NCBI GenBank assembly: GCA_963977675.1
Contig: CAXBPY010000014.1
Span: forward strand, 1 to 57,164
Length of the DNA: 57,164 nucleotides
Direction: 5' to 3'
DNA from: CAXBPY01 sp003455275
GTDB taxonomy: Bacteria; Bacteroidota; Bacteroidia; Chitinophagales; UBA10324
Below the pieces are notes generated by a model. The model did no database searches. It was not told the origin of the DNA and worked only from the letters and a program-made list of their open reading frames with translations. Shown here piece after piece: positions 1-8,157 of the stretch. The number at the start of each line of letters is the position of its first letter. Within the stretch, counting starts at the first letter, position 1. The translations under genes and the position numbers were made by a program.

Positions 1-347
1 TTTCCAAAACGACTTCCGTGATAGTTCATCAGGTAATTGTATTCGAAAGTTCCTGGAATTGCAGCACTCATTTTGTTTATGATTCCCTGCAATGAATCAG
101 TCATGCCTGCCACAATTGGTTGCGTGCCATCGCCGGTGTAAAAAATATTTCTGTTAGCCTGGTAGTAATACATCCATGCTTTTGCATTCGAATTGTTCTT
201 GTCAATTTCCTGCTTCCACAATTTAGCCTGCTGAATATACCATTCAGTAGGTTTTTGTTGTTTGGCAATTCCTAAAACGGGCTCCGGCTGTTGTGCACTC
301 AGCACTAACGAACTAAAAAGAAAGAAGATCAAAAAGGCACTTTTCAT
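1..347 (-). CDS. Secreted protein, C-terminus cut by window edge
   Basis: The reading frame begins with ATG at 345-347 on the minus strand and stays open to the window edge, so only about 115 N-terminal residues are visible. They start with a typical signal peptide (MKSAFLIFFLFSSLVLSAQ, cleavage likely after the Ala), followed by a helical stretch containing NSNAKAWMYYYQANRN, which looks like a tetratricopeptide-type helix. The protein is therefore probably exported to the periplasm or envelope. The function is not recognisable from this part. It diverges from fabH across about 185 bases of AT-rich DNA. Confidence 0.7.
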   Translation of the reverse strand, partial: MKSAFLIFFLFSSLVLSAQQPEPVLGIAKQQKPTEWYIQQAKLWKQEIDKNNSNAKAWMYYYQANRNIFYTGDGTQPIVAGMTDSLQGIINKMSAAIPGTFEYNYLMNYHGSRFG

Positions 348-531
348 ATTAAATAATTTTTTGTTTGAATAGTTATAACCGCGAACAATGATTTCGTTCA
401 ATTAAACTTTAAAAAAATTTCATACAAATCAAAGTGTTCGATTCTTAACAGAAATTCGAAACCTGCAAACAGTGCAACACCTAACCACTAATACTTCTTT
501 TGTATTTATTTCGCCAACTACAAATTCATTC

Positions 532-1530
532 ATGCAAAAAGTAAGAGCAGCCATAAAAGGAATTCACGGGTATGTTCCGGATTATATCCTTACAAATGCA
601 GAACTTGAAAAAATGGTTGACACTACTGATGAATGGATTATTTCCAGAACTGGAATTAAAGAAAGACGAATTCTGAAAGGCGAAGGCAAGGGGACTTCTG
701 ACATGGGAGCCGAGGCTGTGAAAGGCCTTCTTTCAAAAACAAATACAAACCCGCTTGATATTGAATTGATAATTGTTGCCACCACTACACCCGACATGCA
801 GTTTCCGGCAACAGCAAACATTATCGGTGATAAATGCGGATTAAAAAATGCTTTCGGTTACGACATAAATGCAGCGTGTAGCGGATTTATTTATTCGCTC
901 ACCACTGCAGCCCGAATGATTGAGAGCGGCGCTTTGAAAAAAGTAATTGTTGTTGGTGGCGATAAAATGAGCAGCATAATAGATTATAGCGACCGCCAAA
1001 CCTGTGTGATATTCGGTGATGGTGCCGGTGCTGTATTATTAGAAGCCGATGATAGCGGAGTCGGAATTATAGATGCTGTATTACAAAGCGATGGAAGCGG
1101 ACGCGTTCATCTTCACCAAAAAGCCGGTGGTAGTGCAATGCCTGCAACAGCAGAAACAGTAGAGAAGAAACTTCACTATGTGTATCAGGAAGGGCAAGCT
1201 GTTTTCAAATTCGCTGTTACTAAAATGGCGGATGCTGCCGAGGAAATAATGAAGCGCAACAACCTCCACAGCGATGATGTGGCGTGGCTTGTGCCGCATC
1301 AGGCAAACAAAAGAATTATTGATGCTACCGCACGCCGCATGGGTGTTGATGACAGCAAAGTGATGATTAACATTGACCGTTACGGCAACACAACCAACGG
1401 AACTATTCCGCTCTGTTTATGGGAGTGGGAAAAGAAATTACATAAAGGCGACAACATTGTGCTTGCTGCTTTTGGTGGCGGCTTCACCTGGGGAGCGGTT
1501 TACCTCAAGTGGGCATATGACAGCAAATAA
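532..1530 (+). CDS. fabH: 3-oxoacyl-ACP synthase III (KAS III)
   Basis: KAS III condenses acetyl-CoA with malonyl-ACP to start type II fatty acid synthesis in the cytoplasm. The 332-residue product has the whole family pattern: the N-terminal KIxGIHGYVP-like start, the active-site Cys at about residue 116 in NAACSGF, His at about 256 in VPHQANKRI and Asn at about 286 in RYGNTTNG. The frame is open upstream to 472, but the homologous region begins at MQKVRAAIKGIHGYVP, so the ATG at 532 was chosen. The 3' end overlaps the next small ORF by 14 bases. It could act on a branched or other primer; specificity cannot be read from the sequence. Confidence 0.93.
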   Translation: MQKVRAAIKGIHGYVPDYILTNAELEKMVDTTDEWIISRTGIKERRILKGEGKGTSDMGAEAVKGLLSKTNTNPLDIELIIVATTTPDMQFPATANIIGDKCGLKNAFGYDINAACSGFIYSLTTAARMIESGALKKVIVVGGDKMSSIIDYSDRQTCVIFGDGAGAVLLEADDSGVGIIDAVLQSDGSGRVHLHQKAGGSAMPATAETVEKKLHYVYQEGQAVFKFAVTKMADAAEEIMKRNNLHSDDVAWLVPHQANKRIIDATARRMGVDDSKVMINIDRYGNTTNGTIPLCLWEWEKKLHKGDNIVLAAFGGGFTWGAVYLKWAYDSK

Positions 1531-1897
1531 TTTTTATTGCAGAAAGTGGATAGCAGCTGCCAATTGTTGGATTGGGATTCTAAAATCCTTTTTACTTTTT
1601 TTTATTTTCCTTTTTGAAAATTGTTCGTTGGATATGGTTGAAAAAACCTTGCTGGCTGAACATACAAACAGTAAGGGAGTAAAAATCCAGATATATGCTG
1701 TACATCCGGGAGCAACTGCGAATGATAATTTACAGGTTCGTGTCGAAGAAAAGGAAAATCCTTTATGGATAACCGAGGATTATGAATATCTGAAAAGCTC
1801 TCAGCTGATAAACGACTCTACCCTTCAGCTAGTGTTATTCAATGTCTTTATTCAGGACACAAGCAAACTGGATACTGTTGCTGTCTCTTTGAAATAA
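1517..1897 (+). CDS. Small lipoprotein-like hypothetical protein
   Basis: A 126-residue product whose ATG overlaps the end of fabH. An N-terminal hydrophobic run (GILKSFLLFFIFLFENC) is followed by a polar domain (EKTLLAEHTNSKGVKIQIYAVHPGATANDNLQV). The arrangement resembles a signal peptide ending in a lipobox-like Cys, although LFENC is not a canonical lipobox. A later ATG at 1634 would drop the hydrophobic part and is less attractive. I do not recognise the family with certainty. The long overlap with fabH in another frame (back to 1373) is not part of the gene. It ends 2 bases before the convergent TPR gene. Confidence 0.5.
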   Translation: MTANNFYCRKWIAAANCWIGILKSFLLFFIFLFENCSLDMVEKTLLAEHTNSKGVKIQIYAVHPGATANDNLQVRVEEKENPLWITEDYEYLKSSQLINDSTLQLVLFNVFIQDTSKLDTVAVSLK

Positions 1898-1899
1898 AA

Positions 1900-2643
1900 T
1901 TACTTAGAAGTGTCGCCCGATTTCTTTTCGGAAGATTTCTTCATGTCATCAATGTTTCCTTTTGCAAGAACAAAGTCAGGATAAATAGCGAGCGCCTGAT
2001 TAAATAATTCTTCAGCAGTTTTATCATCATTCAACTGCCGCGCAATCACTCCCTTGATGTTCAGTGCAGCCGCTTTATAAGGAACAGTTTGCTTGTAACC
2101 CTGACCAACATTTACATCTACAGTTTCCTTTTCTGAGTTCGGATCCTGAATCATTTTATCAATATTGGCGGTGCATTCACCTAACCGTGTCAATGCAAAC
2201 TGCAAAGAAATAATTTGATAAAGATGAAACAGGTTTTGTGTTTTTGAGTAAACCTTTTCGTAGTATTCCAATGATTCCTTTGCATTACCCGAACTTTGAA
2301 GCGAAATCGCTACCAATTCCATCAATCGGGTATCGTCAGGCATTTTGACCAATAATTCTTTTCCAATCAATACAGCCTGATCGTAGGCACCACGCATTAA
2401 AAACAAAGTAGCGAGAGTATCCTTCCATTCAATGCTTGATGTATCGGTCGCCAGAATCTCATAAACAGAATTAGTGGCAGCTACCAGGTCATTATACTTC
2501 ATAGCCAATTGGTAGGTCTTAATGTAAAAATCCTTTCCCGGTGTAGTGGAGTTATTTGCATCAACGATAGTTGAAGTTTTGGCGCCCTTCTGAGCAAGAA
2601 CAAATGCAGGGCATAGAATGAGAAGGAAGAACAACTTTTTCAT
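1900..2643 (-). CDS. Periplasmic tetratricopeptide repeat protein
   Basis: The 247-residue product starts with a signal peptide (MKKLFFLLILCPAFVLAQ) and is then almost entirely helical with TPR-like spacing, for example around residues 75-150 (LATLFLMRGAYDQAVLIGKELL, SSGNAKESLEYYEKVY) and near the C-terminus (KTAEELFNQALAIYPDFVLAKGNID). TPR proteins act as protein-interaction scaffolds; no partner is indicated. It lies 39 bases downstream of the nifS-like gene on the same strand, so it may be the last gene of the suf operon, though its function need not be linked to Fe-S assembly. Confidence 0.75.
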   Translation of the reverse strand: MKKLFFLLILCPAFVLAQKGAKTSTIVDANNSTTPGKDFYIKTYQLAMKYNDLVAATNSVYEILATDTSSIEWKDTLATLFLMRGAYDQAVLIGKELLVKMPDDTRLMELVAISLQSSGNAKESLEYYEKVYSKTQNLFHLYQIISLQFALTRLGECTANIDKMIQDPNSEKETVDVNVGQGYKQTVPYKAAALNIKGVIARQLNDDKTAEELFNQALAIYPDFVLAKGNIDDMKKSSEKKSGDTSK

Positions 2644-2682
2644 GAAAGATTTTTTAAAAGGAAATTATTATGAATAAAAAAA

Positions 2683-3828
2683 TTAAGTAATCGAAACAGT
2701 TTGCGGTATCAGCTCCTTCAACTTTGAAATTGCATAATCAACTTCATCTGTTGTGTTGTAATCTGAAAAAGAAAAACGGATACAAACTTTATCATCACCG
2801 CAACCTATTGCTTCTAACACATGTGAACCTTTATCGCTTCCGCTGCTGCATGCGCTTCCGCTGCTTGCTGCCACACCAGCAACATCGAGATTGAACAAAA
2901 GCAATTCTGTTTTTTCATTATGAGGAAAAGCACAATTCAAAACAGTGAATAAATACCTGCCATCATAATCGCCATTGAATGTTAAACCAGGAAAGTTTTC
3001 TTTCAGTTGCTCCATAAAATATTTGCGAAGCGATTCAATCTTGTTTTTGTTTTCATCGAAGTGTTCGTAAGCGAGTTCCATTGCTTTTGCAAGCCCAATA
3101 ATGCCGTAAACATTTTCAGTTCCTGCGCGCATGTTGCGTTCCTGTGCTCCGCCATAAAGAAGAGGATGAAGTTTTATCCTGCTGCTGATATAAATAAATC
3201 CTGCGCCTTTTGGCCCGTGAAATTTATGTCCGCTGCCTTGCAGCATACTCACTTTTGTTTTCTGCAAATCGAACCAGTGATGACACATGCTTTGCACAGT
3301 ATCAGTATGAAGAATGGCATTGTAGCGCGAACACAAATCAGCCACTGCATCAATATCCATCATGGTTCCGATTTCATTATTCGCGTGCATTAGTGAAACC
3401 ATAACAGGTGCTTCCAATGACTTTAACATTTCTTCCAAATGATTCAAGTCAAATCTTCCTTTCGAATCAACTTTTACATAATGCGCTTTTGCTTTTCCGC
3501 TCTTATCTAATTCTTCTACTGTGTGCAATACACAGTGATGTTCAATTGGTGAAGTGATAATGTGTTTTGCTCCGCTTGCTTCCACTCCTCTCCTAATGGC
3601 GAAGTTGCTGCTCTCAGTTCCGCCGCTGGTGAAGAAAATTTCTCCGGGAGAACAGTTCAGATATTTCGCAATGGTCTTGCGCGCTTTTTCTATCGCTGCT
3701 CTTGTTTCTCTTCCGAAAGAATGAATGGCGCTCGGATTTCCGAAATGCGTTTGCATAAACGGAAGCATGGCATCAATCACTTCCGGTGCAAGTGGTGTGG
3801 TGGCGGCGTTGTCGAAATAAACTCTCAT
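2683..3828 (-). CDS. Cysteine desulfurase, IscS/NifS-type (class I)
   Basis: A PLP enzyme that takes sulfur from L-cysteine as a persulfide, giving alanine. The 381 residues begin directly with the family start MRVYFDNAATTPLAPEV. The PLP-binding Lys is at about residue 204 in GSGHKFHGPKG, and the catalytic Cys at about 327 lies in the long flexible loop ASSGSACSSGSD typical of class I (IscS/NifS) enzymes. This separates it from the class II SufS encoded upstream. It follows sufT after a 94-base gap holding GATTTGMA octamer repeats. A second desulfurase in a suf operon may supply sulfur for other uses, such as tRNA thiolation; that is inference. Confidence 0.9.
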   Translation of the reverse strand: MRVYFDNAATTPLAPEVIDAMLPFMQTHFGNPSAIHSFGRETRAAIEKARKTIAKYLNCSPGEIFFTSGGTESSNFAIRRGVEASGAKHIITSPIEHHCVLHTVEELDKSGKAKAHYVKVDSKGRFDLNHLEEMLKSLEAPVMVSLMHANNEIGTMMDIDAVADLCSRYNAILHTDTVQSMCHHWFDLQKTKVSMLQGSGHKFHGPKGAGFIYISSRIKLHPLLYGGAQERNMRAGTENVYGIIGLAKAMELAYEHFDENKNKIESLRKYFMEQLKENFPGLTFNGDYDGRYLFTVLNCAFPHNEKTELLLFNLDVAGVAASSGSACSSGSDKGSHVLEAIGCGDDKVCIRFSFSDYNTTDEVDYAISKLKELIPQTVSIT

Positions 3829-3834
3829 CTTTTT

Positions 3835-3866
3835 GATTTGAAGATTTGCAGATTTGAAAATTTGAA
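3835..3866. repeat. Tandem octamer repeat GATTTGMA x4
   Basis: Four consecutive 8-base words (GATTTGAA, GATTTGCA, GATTTGAA, AATTTGAA) begin at 3835, 3843, 3851 and 3859. The array ends 6 bases before the start codon of the minus-strand cysteine desulfurase gene, so it would sit in its mRNA leader as CAAATC-type words. It belongs to the class of 7-9 base tandem tracts seen elsewhere in this window. Confidence 0.85.
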
Positions 3867-3922
3867 GATGTCAGAGGCGCAAATGTGAGAAATTATTTTG
3901 GTTGAAATGAAATCACGCAGAT

Positions 3923-4258
3923 TTACATAAACCCCAACTCCAGTTTCGCTTCTTCGCTCATCATTGAAGTATTGTAAGGCGGGTCCCACACGAGTTCAAC
4001 TGTTACATCTTTTACTCCTGGAATACTTTTGATTTTATTTTCTACATCGCCGGGTAATGTTCCTGCGGCCGGACAACTTGGTGAAGTGAGCGTCATGCGC
4101 ACATACACATTATTCATCACTACTGTGAGTTCGTAAATCAAACCCAACTCCCACACATCAACAGGAATCTCAGGGTCGTAACAAGTTTTTATTTGCTTGA
4201 TGACTTCGTCGCGCGAAACTTCTGCTACAGTGGATGATATTTTATTTTCTTCTGACAT
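3923..4258 (-). CDS. sufT: SufT-like Fe-S assembly protein (MIP18/DUF59 family)
   Basis: An 111-residue cytoplasmic protein of the MIP18 (DUF59) family, which helps mature Fe-S proteins. Visible hallmarks are YDPEIPVDVWELGLIYE near residue 27, the motif TSPSCPAAGTLPGDVE with the conserved Cys near residue 61, and the C-terminal VTVELVWDPPYNTSMMSEEAKLELGF. The family is commonly encoded within suf operons, and that is the position here, between sufE and a second cysteine desulfurase. The leader between sufE and this gene holds a mirrored repeat array (4279-4354). Confidence 0.87.
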   Translation of the reverse strand: MSEENKISSTVAEVSRDEVIKQIKTCYDPEIPVDVWELGLIYELTVVMNNVYVRMTLTSPSCPAAGTLPGDVENKIKSIPGVKDVTVELVWDPPYNTSMMSEEAKLELGFM

Positions 4259-4278
4259 TGTTCTCTAAAATTTTAAAT

Positions 4279-4354
4279 AGGAGTTTTAGAAGTGCCTGAA
4301 GAGTAGTAGGAGTTCGAAACTCCCATAACTCGTAATTAACTCTTATGACTCCTT
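4279..4354. repeat. Mirrored GAGT/ACTC word array with hairpin
   Basis: Read on the minus strand, four words beginning GAGT (about 9, 11, 9 and 9 bases long) are followed by four beginning ACTC or ACTT (about 9, 11, 9 and 10 bases). The centre is the perfect dyad GGAGTT-CGA-AACTCC at 4309-4323, and outer words can pair as well. The array spans the last codons of sufE and most of the 77-base gap before sufT. It could form an mRNA hairpin or a DNA cruciform. Confidence 0.7.
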
Positions 4355-4788
4355 GTTAATTTCACTTGCTCTGCATACGCTTTTATTTTATTCAGCATAC
4401 TCACCAAGCCATTTGCGCGCGTGGGTGTGAGGTGTTCTTTTAAATTTATTTTGTCAATGAATTCGAGTTTCGCATTGATTATTTCATCGGGAGTTCTGTC
4501 GTTCAGCACGCGAAGTAAAATCGCAATCATTCCCTTGGTGATTATTGCATCACTATCGGCAGTGAAGTGAAGAATTCCATTTTCAAAATCAGGATGCAGC
4601 CACACCAAACTCTGACAACCCTTTACGATGAATTCATCAGTTTTAAATTTCTGTTCAATGAACGGAAGTGATTTTCCCATCTCAATCAAATGCTCATATT
4701 TATCCATCCAGTCATCAAAGAGTTCGAACTCTTCTACAATTTGTTCTTCAACTTCTGCTATGGATTTTGTTTCTGTCATATTCAGCAT
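4336..4788 (-). CDS. sufE: SufE sulfur acceptor protein
   Basis: SufE accepts the persulfide sulfur from SufS and passes it to the SufBCD scaffold. The 150-residue product has the SufE fold signatures: EELLEEFELFDDWMDKYEHLIEMGK-type N-terminal helices, the active Cys near residue 56 in FIVKGCQSLVWL, then FTADSDAIITKGMIAILLRVL and the C-terminal LTPTRANGLVSMLNKIKAYA. The alternative ATG at 4779 (MTETKSIAEVEE) is equally possible. It follows sufS by 11 bases in the same operon. Confidence 0.93.
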   Translation of the reverse strand: MLNMTETKSIAEVEEQIVEEFELFDDWMDKYEHLIEMGKSLPFIEQKFKTDEFIVKGCQSLVWLHPDFENGILHFTADSDAIITKGMIAILLRVLNDRTPDEIINAKLEFIDKINLKEHLTPTRANGLVSMLNKIKAYAEQVKLTRSHKS

Positions 4789-4799
4789 AATAAACTAAA

Positions 4800-6041
4800 T
4801 CAGCTAAGCATTTTTTTCGCGCGCTTCACTCCTTCAATCAATTTATCTACTTCTTCATTCGCATTGTAAACCGCAAACGATGCACGAACAGTTCCCGGAA
4901 TATTGAATCGCTTCATCAGCGGTTGATTACAATGATGACCTGTACGCACTGCTATTCCAAGTTTATCGAGAATCACACCTGTGTCATATGGATGATTCGT
5001 TCCAACTAAAAATGAAACAGCGCTCGCATGATTTTTTGCCTCGCCAATTATTCTCACTCCATCAATTGTTTTCAGTTGAGCGATTGCATAGTGTAACAGC
5101 TCGTGTTCATGTTCCGCAATATTTTTTACTCCAACATTTTTCATCCACTTCACTGCTTCACCGAGAACAATTCCTCCTTCAATGTTCGGAGTGCCGGCTT
5201 CAAATTTCATTGGAGAATCAGCGTAAGTTGTTTTCGCAAATGAAACTTCCTTAATCATTCCGCCTCCGCCCTGGTAAGGCGGAAATTCATTGAGGAATTT
5301 TTCTTTCCCAAAGAGAATTCCGATACCAGTTGGTCCATACATTTTGTGTCCGCTAAAGCAATAGAAATCACAATCGAGCTCCTGCACATCAACTTGTGTG
5401 TGCGCAATTGCTTGTGCGCCATCAATTAAAATTGCTGTTCCGTTTTTGTGTGCAAGTGAAATAATTTCCTTCACATCATTCACAGTTCCGAGAGTGTTAG
5501 ACACATGTGTGAGTGCGAGCAGTTTTGTTTTTGATGAAAGAAGTTTTGTGAGTTCATCGAGCATCAACTCACCTGAATCAGTTACAGGAATTACTTTCAG
5601 CACAGCTTTTCTTTCTTCACACATCAACTGCCACGGAACAATATTGCTGTGGTGTTCCATTTCAGTGACGAGAATTTCATCACCTGCATTCACAAACTTT
5701 TTTCCAAAACAACTTGCCACCAAATTGATTGACTCAGTTGTTCCGCGTGTGAAAATGATTTCAGAACTTTTTGCGTTGATAAAATCAGCAATCGTTTTTC
5801 TGGAATACTCATAGGCATCTGTTGCTTCCTGGCTAAGTGTGTGAACACCGCGATGAATGTTTGCATTTATTTCAGAATAATATTTCTGAATGGCATCTAG
5901 AACTGCTTGTGGCTTTTGAGTGGTAGCTGCATTGTCAAGATATACCAGCGGCTGACCATTCACCTTCCGATTCAGAATCGGAAACTGCGAACGGATTTGT
6001 TCAACATCAATTATCTTTTTTTCTTGAAGCACTTCATTCAT
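4800..6041 (-). CDS. sufS: Cysteine desulfurase SufS (class II)
   Basis: A PLP-dependent desulfurase that provides sulfur to SufE for Fe-S cluster building. The 413-residue product has FPILNRKVNGQPLVYLDNAATTQKP at the N-terminus, the PLP Lys near residue 230 in FSGHKMYGPTGIG, and the catalytic Cys at about 371 in VRTGHHCNQPLM, in the short loop typical of class II enzymes. It lies 3 bases after sufD and 11 before sufE. Nothing in the sequence suggests loss of function. Confidence 0.95.
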   Translation of the reverse strand: MNEVLQEKKIIDVEQIRSQFPILNRKVNGQPLVYLDNAATTQKPQAVLDAIQKYYSEINANIHRGVHTLSQEATDAYEYSRKTIADFINAKSSEIIFTRGTTESINLVASCFGKKFVNAGDEILVTEMEHHSNIVPWQLMCEERKAVLKVIPVTDSGELMLDELTKLLSSKTKLLALTHVSNTLGTVNDVKEIISLAHKNGTAILIDGAQAIAHTQVDVQELDCDFYCFSGHKMYGPTGIGILFGKEKFLNEFPPYQGGGGMIKEVSFAKTTYADSPMKFEAGTPNIEGGIVLGEAVKWMKNVGVKNIAEHEHELLHYAIAQLKTIDGVRIIGEAKNHASAVSFLVGTNHPYDTGVILDKLGIAVRTGHHCNQPLMKRFNIPGTVRASFAVYNANEEVDKLIEGVKRAKKMLS

Positions 6042-6044
6042 TTT

Positions 6045-7352
6045 TTAGAATGATAATTTTTCTTCAATCCATTTATCAATCTGTTCATGCAGTCCTTCAT
6101 GTTTTGTTTGGACGAGAACATCCTCGGCAAACGCAAGCGTCAGTAATTTTTTTGCTTCGCTCTCCCCTATTCCTCTTGTTCTAAGATAAAACATAGCTTC
6201 ATCATCCAACTGACCGGAAGTAGCACCATGACTGCACTTGACATCATCAGCAAAAATTTCGAGTTGTGGCTTTGCATTGATGTTTGCTTCATCACTCAGC
6301 AATAAATTTCGGTTGTTCTGATACGCATTTGTTTTCTGCGCGTCCTTGCGCACCATTATTTTTCCATTGAAAACTCCGCGTCCATTTTCAGTCATGATGC
6401 CTTTGTAAAATTCATTGCTGAAACAATTTGCAACTGCATGGTCAACTAATGAATGATTATCCATCAACTCATTTTTTGATGGAAGATAAAGTCCATACAA
6501 GTGTCCTTCTCCATTCTGAGAATTGAAAAGCATGTTCAGGTTGTTACGAACCAAGTGACCACTCAAACTCACAGTTGTGAAATTGCAGAAGCTGTCTTTC
6601 TCCAAAACAATTTGGCGCGTGTCAATCACACTTGCTTCGCTCTTGTGCTTCAAAGAAAAATGCTGAACAAGATGATAGTTCAATCTTGCATTTTGCTTCA
6701 ACAAGATTTCACAAGCAGCATTTTGCAGAGAGAATTTATCAGAAGTAGAAATGTGTGTTTCTACAATTTGTGCATTCGCACCTTCTTCCGTCACAATTAA
6801 AATTCTTGAAGTAGAATAAATCCCTTCTTCGCGATTATCATGAACCGAAATAATATGAATCGGTTTTTGTGCTTCGTAATTTTTTTCGAAGCGAATGAAT
6901 ATTCCATTATCAGCAAGAGCAGAGTTGAGCGCGGAGAAAGATTCCTTCTCACTATTCAAATATTTTCCATAGTAAGATGAAATAGTTTCAGAGAATTTTT
7001 CTTTCGCATCCTTCAGAGTCAAAACAGAAATTTCACTTTCAATTTCATTACTGATTGAAACGGGAATTCCATTCACCAAAATAATTTTATGTGCATCGAT
7101 TGGTTCGAAAGAAGAAATTATTTTTTCAGTTTCTGCCGGAAGTGCAACAGTTGTTTCAGAATTTATTTTCTGAATTTTTTTCAATGAGCTTTCAATTGGA
7201 GTGAACCTCCATTCTTCGTGTTTTACTGAAGGAAATCCAAGCTGAGAAAAATTTTTCCATGAGTTTTCTCGTCCTGAATTTTTTTCAAGTGAGAGAAATT
7301 GTTTTTCAAGTTTCTCATTCAATAAAGGAATATCGAATAATGTTCTGTTCAT
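6045..7352 (-). CDS. sufD: Fe-S scaffold subunit SufD
   Basis: SufD forms the SufBC2D scaffold on which clusters are built; it supports iron entry. The 435-residue product shows the C-terminal SufB/SufD beta-helix core, with VKCSHGATSGQLDDEAMFYLRTRGIGESEAKKLLTLAFAEDVL near residues 365-410, including the conserved Cys-Ser-His. The N-terminal half is more variable, as is usual. The frame extends upstream to 7382 inside sufC, but the ATG at 7350-7352, 2 bases after the sufC stop, gives the normal start MNRTLFDIPLL and was chosen. Confidence 0.93.
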   Translation of the reverse strand: MNRTLFDIPLLNEKLEKQFLSLEKNSGRENSWKNFSQLGFPSVKHEEWRFTPIESSLKKIQKINSETTVALPAETEKIISSFEPIDAHKIILVNGIPVSISNEIESEISVLTLKDAKEKFSETISSYYGKYLNSEKESFSALNSALADNGIFIRFEKNYEAQKPIHIISVHDNREEGIYSTSRILIVTEEGANAQIVETHISTSDKFSLQNAACEILLKQNARLNYHLVQHFSLKHKSEASVIDTRQIVLEKDSFCNFTTVSLSGHLVRNNLNMLFNSQNGEGHLYGLYLPSKNELMDNHSLVDHAVANCFSNEFYKGIMTENGRGVFNGKIMVRKDAQKTNAYQNNRNLLLSDEANINAKPQLEIFADDVKCSHGATSGQLDDEAMFYLRTRGIGESEAKKLLTLAFAEDVLVQTKHEGLHEQIDKWIEEKLSF

Positions 7353-7354
7353 TA

Positions 7355-8107
7355 TTAAACGGCTGCGTTTTCTTTCACCCAATCATATCCTTTCTCTTCA
7401 AGTTCGAGCGCAAGTTCTTTAGTTCCGGACTTTACAATTTTTCCGTTGCTGAGCACATGAACAAAATCCGGAACGATGTAATCCAATAATCTTTGATAGT
7501 GCGTTATCACAATGAACGCATTGCTCTTATTACGAAGTGTGTTTACTCCGTGCGCTACAATTCGAAGCGCATCAATGTCGAGTCCGCTGTCGGTTTCATC
7601 GAGTATGGCGAGTTTGGGTTCAAGCATTGCCATCTGAAAAACTTCATTGCGCTTTTTTTCTCCGCCGCTGAATCCTTCATTAAGAGAACGAGATGTGAGT
7701 TTTGAATCCATCTCCACCAGTTTCATTTTCTCACGCATGGTGGCGAGAAAATCTTTTGCTTCAATGGCAGGAAGTCCTTTTGCTTTTCGGGTTTCGTTTA
7801 CAGCAGTTTTCAAAAAGTTCACAGTGCTCACACCGGGAATTTCAACCGGATATTGGAACGCAAGAAAAATTCCTTCGTGGGCGCGCTCTTCAATTTTCAT
7901 GTCGAGCAGATTTTTTCCTTCGAAAAGAATTTCTCCTTCTGTGATTTCATAATCTTCTCTTCCTGCCAATACAGATGCGAGTGTACTCTTCCCACTTCCG
8001 TTAGGACCCATTATCGCATGAACCTCTCCAGCATTGACATTTAGGTTTATGCCTTTTAGGATTTCTTTTCCTTCAACAGATGCTTTTAAATTTTTTATCT
8101 CAATCAT
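7355..8107 (-). CDS. sufC: Fe-S scaffold ATPase SufC
   Basis: SufC is the ABC-type ATPase that drives conformational change of the SufBC2D scaffold; it is cytoplasmic and not a transporter. The 250 residues carry Walker A GPNGSGKST near residue 35, a SufC-typical region FLAFQYPVEIPGVS, the signature LNEGFSGGEKKRNE near 145, Walker B KLAILDETDSGLDIDAL, and the H-loop VITHYQRLL. It sits between sufB (50-base gap) and sufD (2-base gap). Confidence 0.96.
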   Translation of the reverse strand: MIEIKNLKASVEGKEILKGINLNVNAGEVHAIMGPNGSGKSTLASVLAGREDYEITEGEILFEGKNLLDMKIEERAHEGIFLAFQYPVEIPGVSTVNFLKTAVNETRKAKGLPAIEAKDFLATMREKMKLVEMDSKLTSRSLNEGFSGGEKKRNEVFQMAMLEPKLAILDETDSGLDIDALRIVAHGVNTLRNKSNAFIVITHYQRLLDYIVPDFVHVLSNGKIVKSGTKELALELEEKGYDWVKENAAV

Positions 8108-8157
8108 AAAATCATGATCAATTTTTATACTTTCTAAACTTTAACACTTTCACAACT

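Noticed and set aside
582..821. Minus-strand ORF inside fabH and many similar antisense ORFs
   Set aside because: They lie wholly within strong genes, show Ser/Cys/Phe-rich shadow composition and have no recognisable domains.
3835..3866. CRISPR array
   Set aside because: The repeat unit is only 8 bases and there are no spacers or cas genes anywhere in the window.
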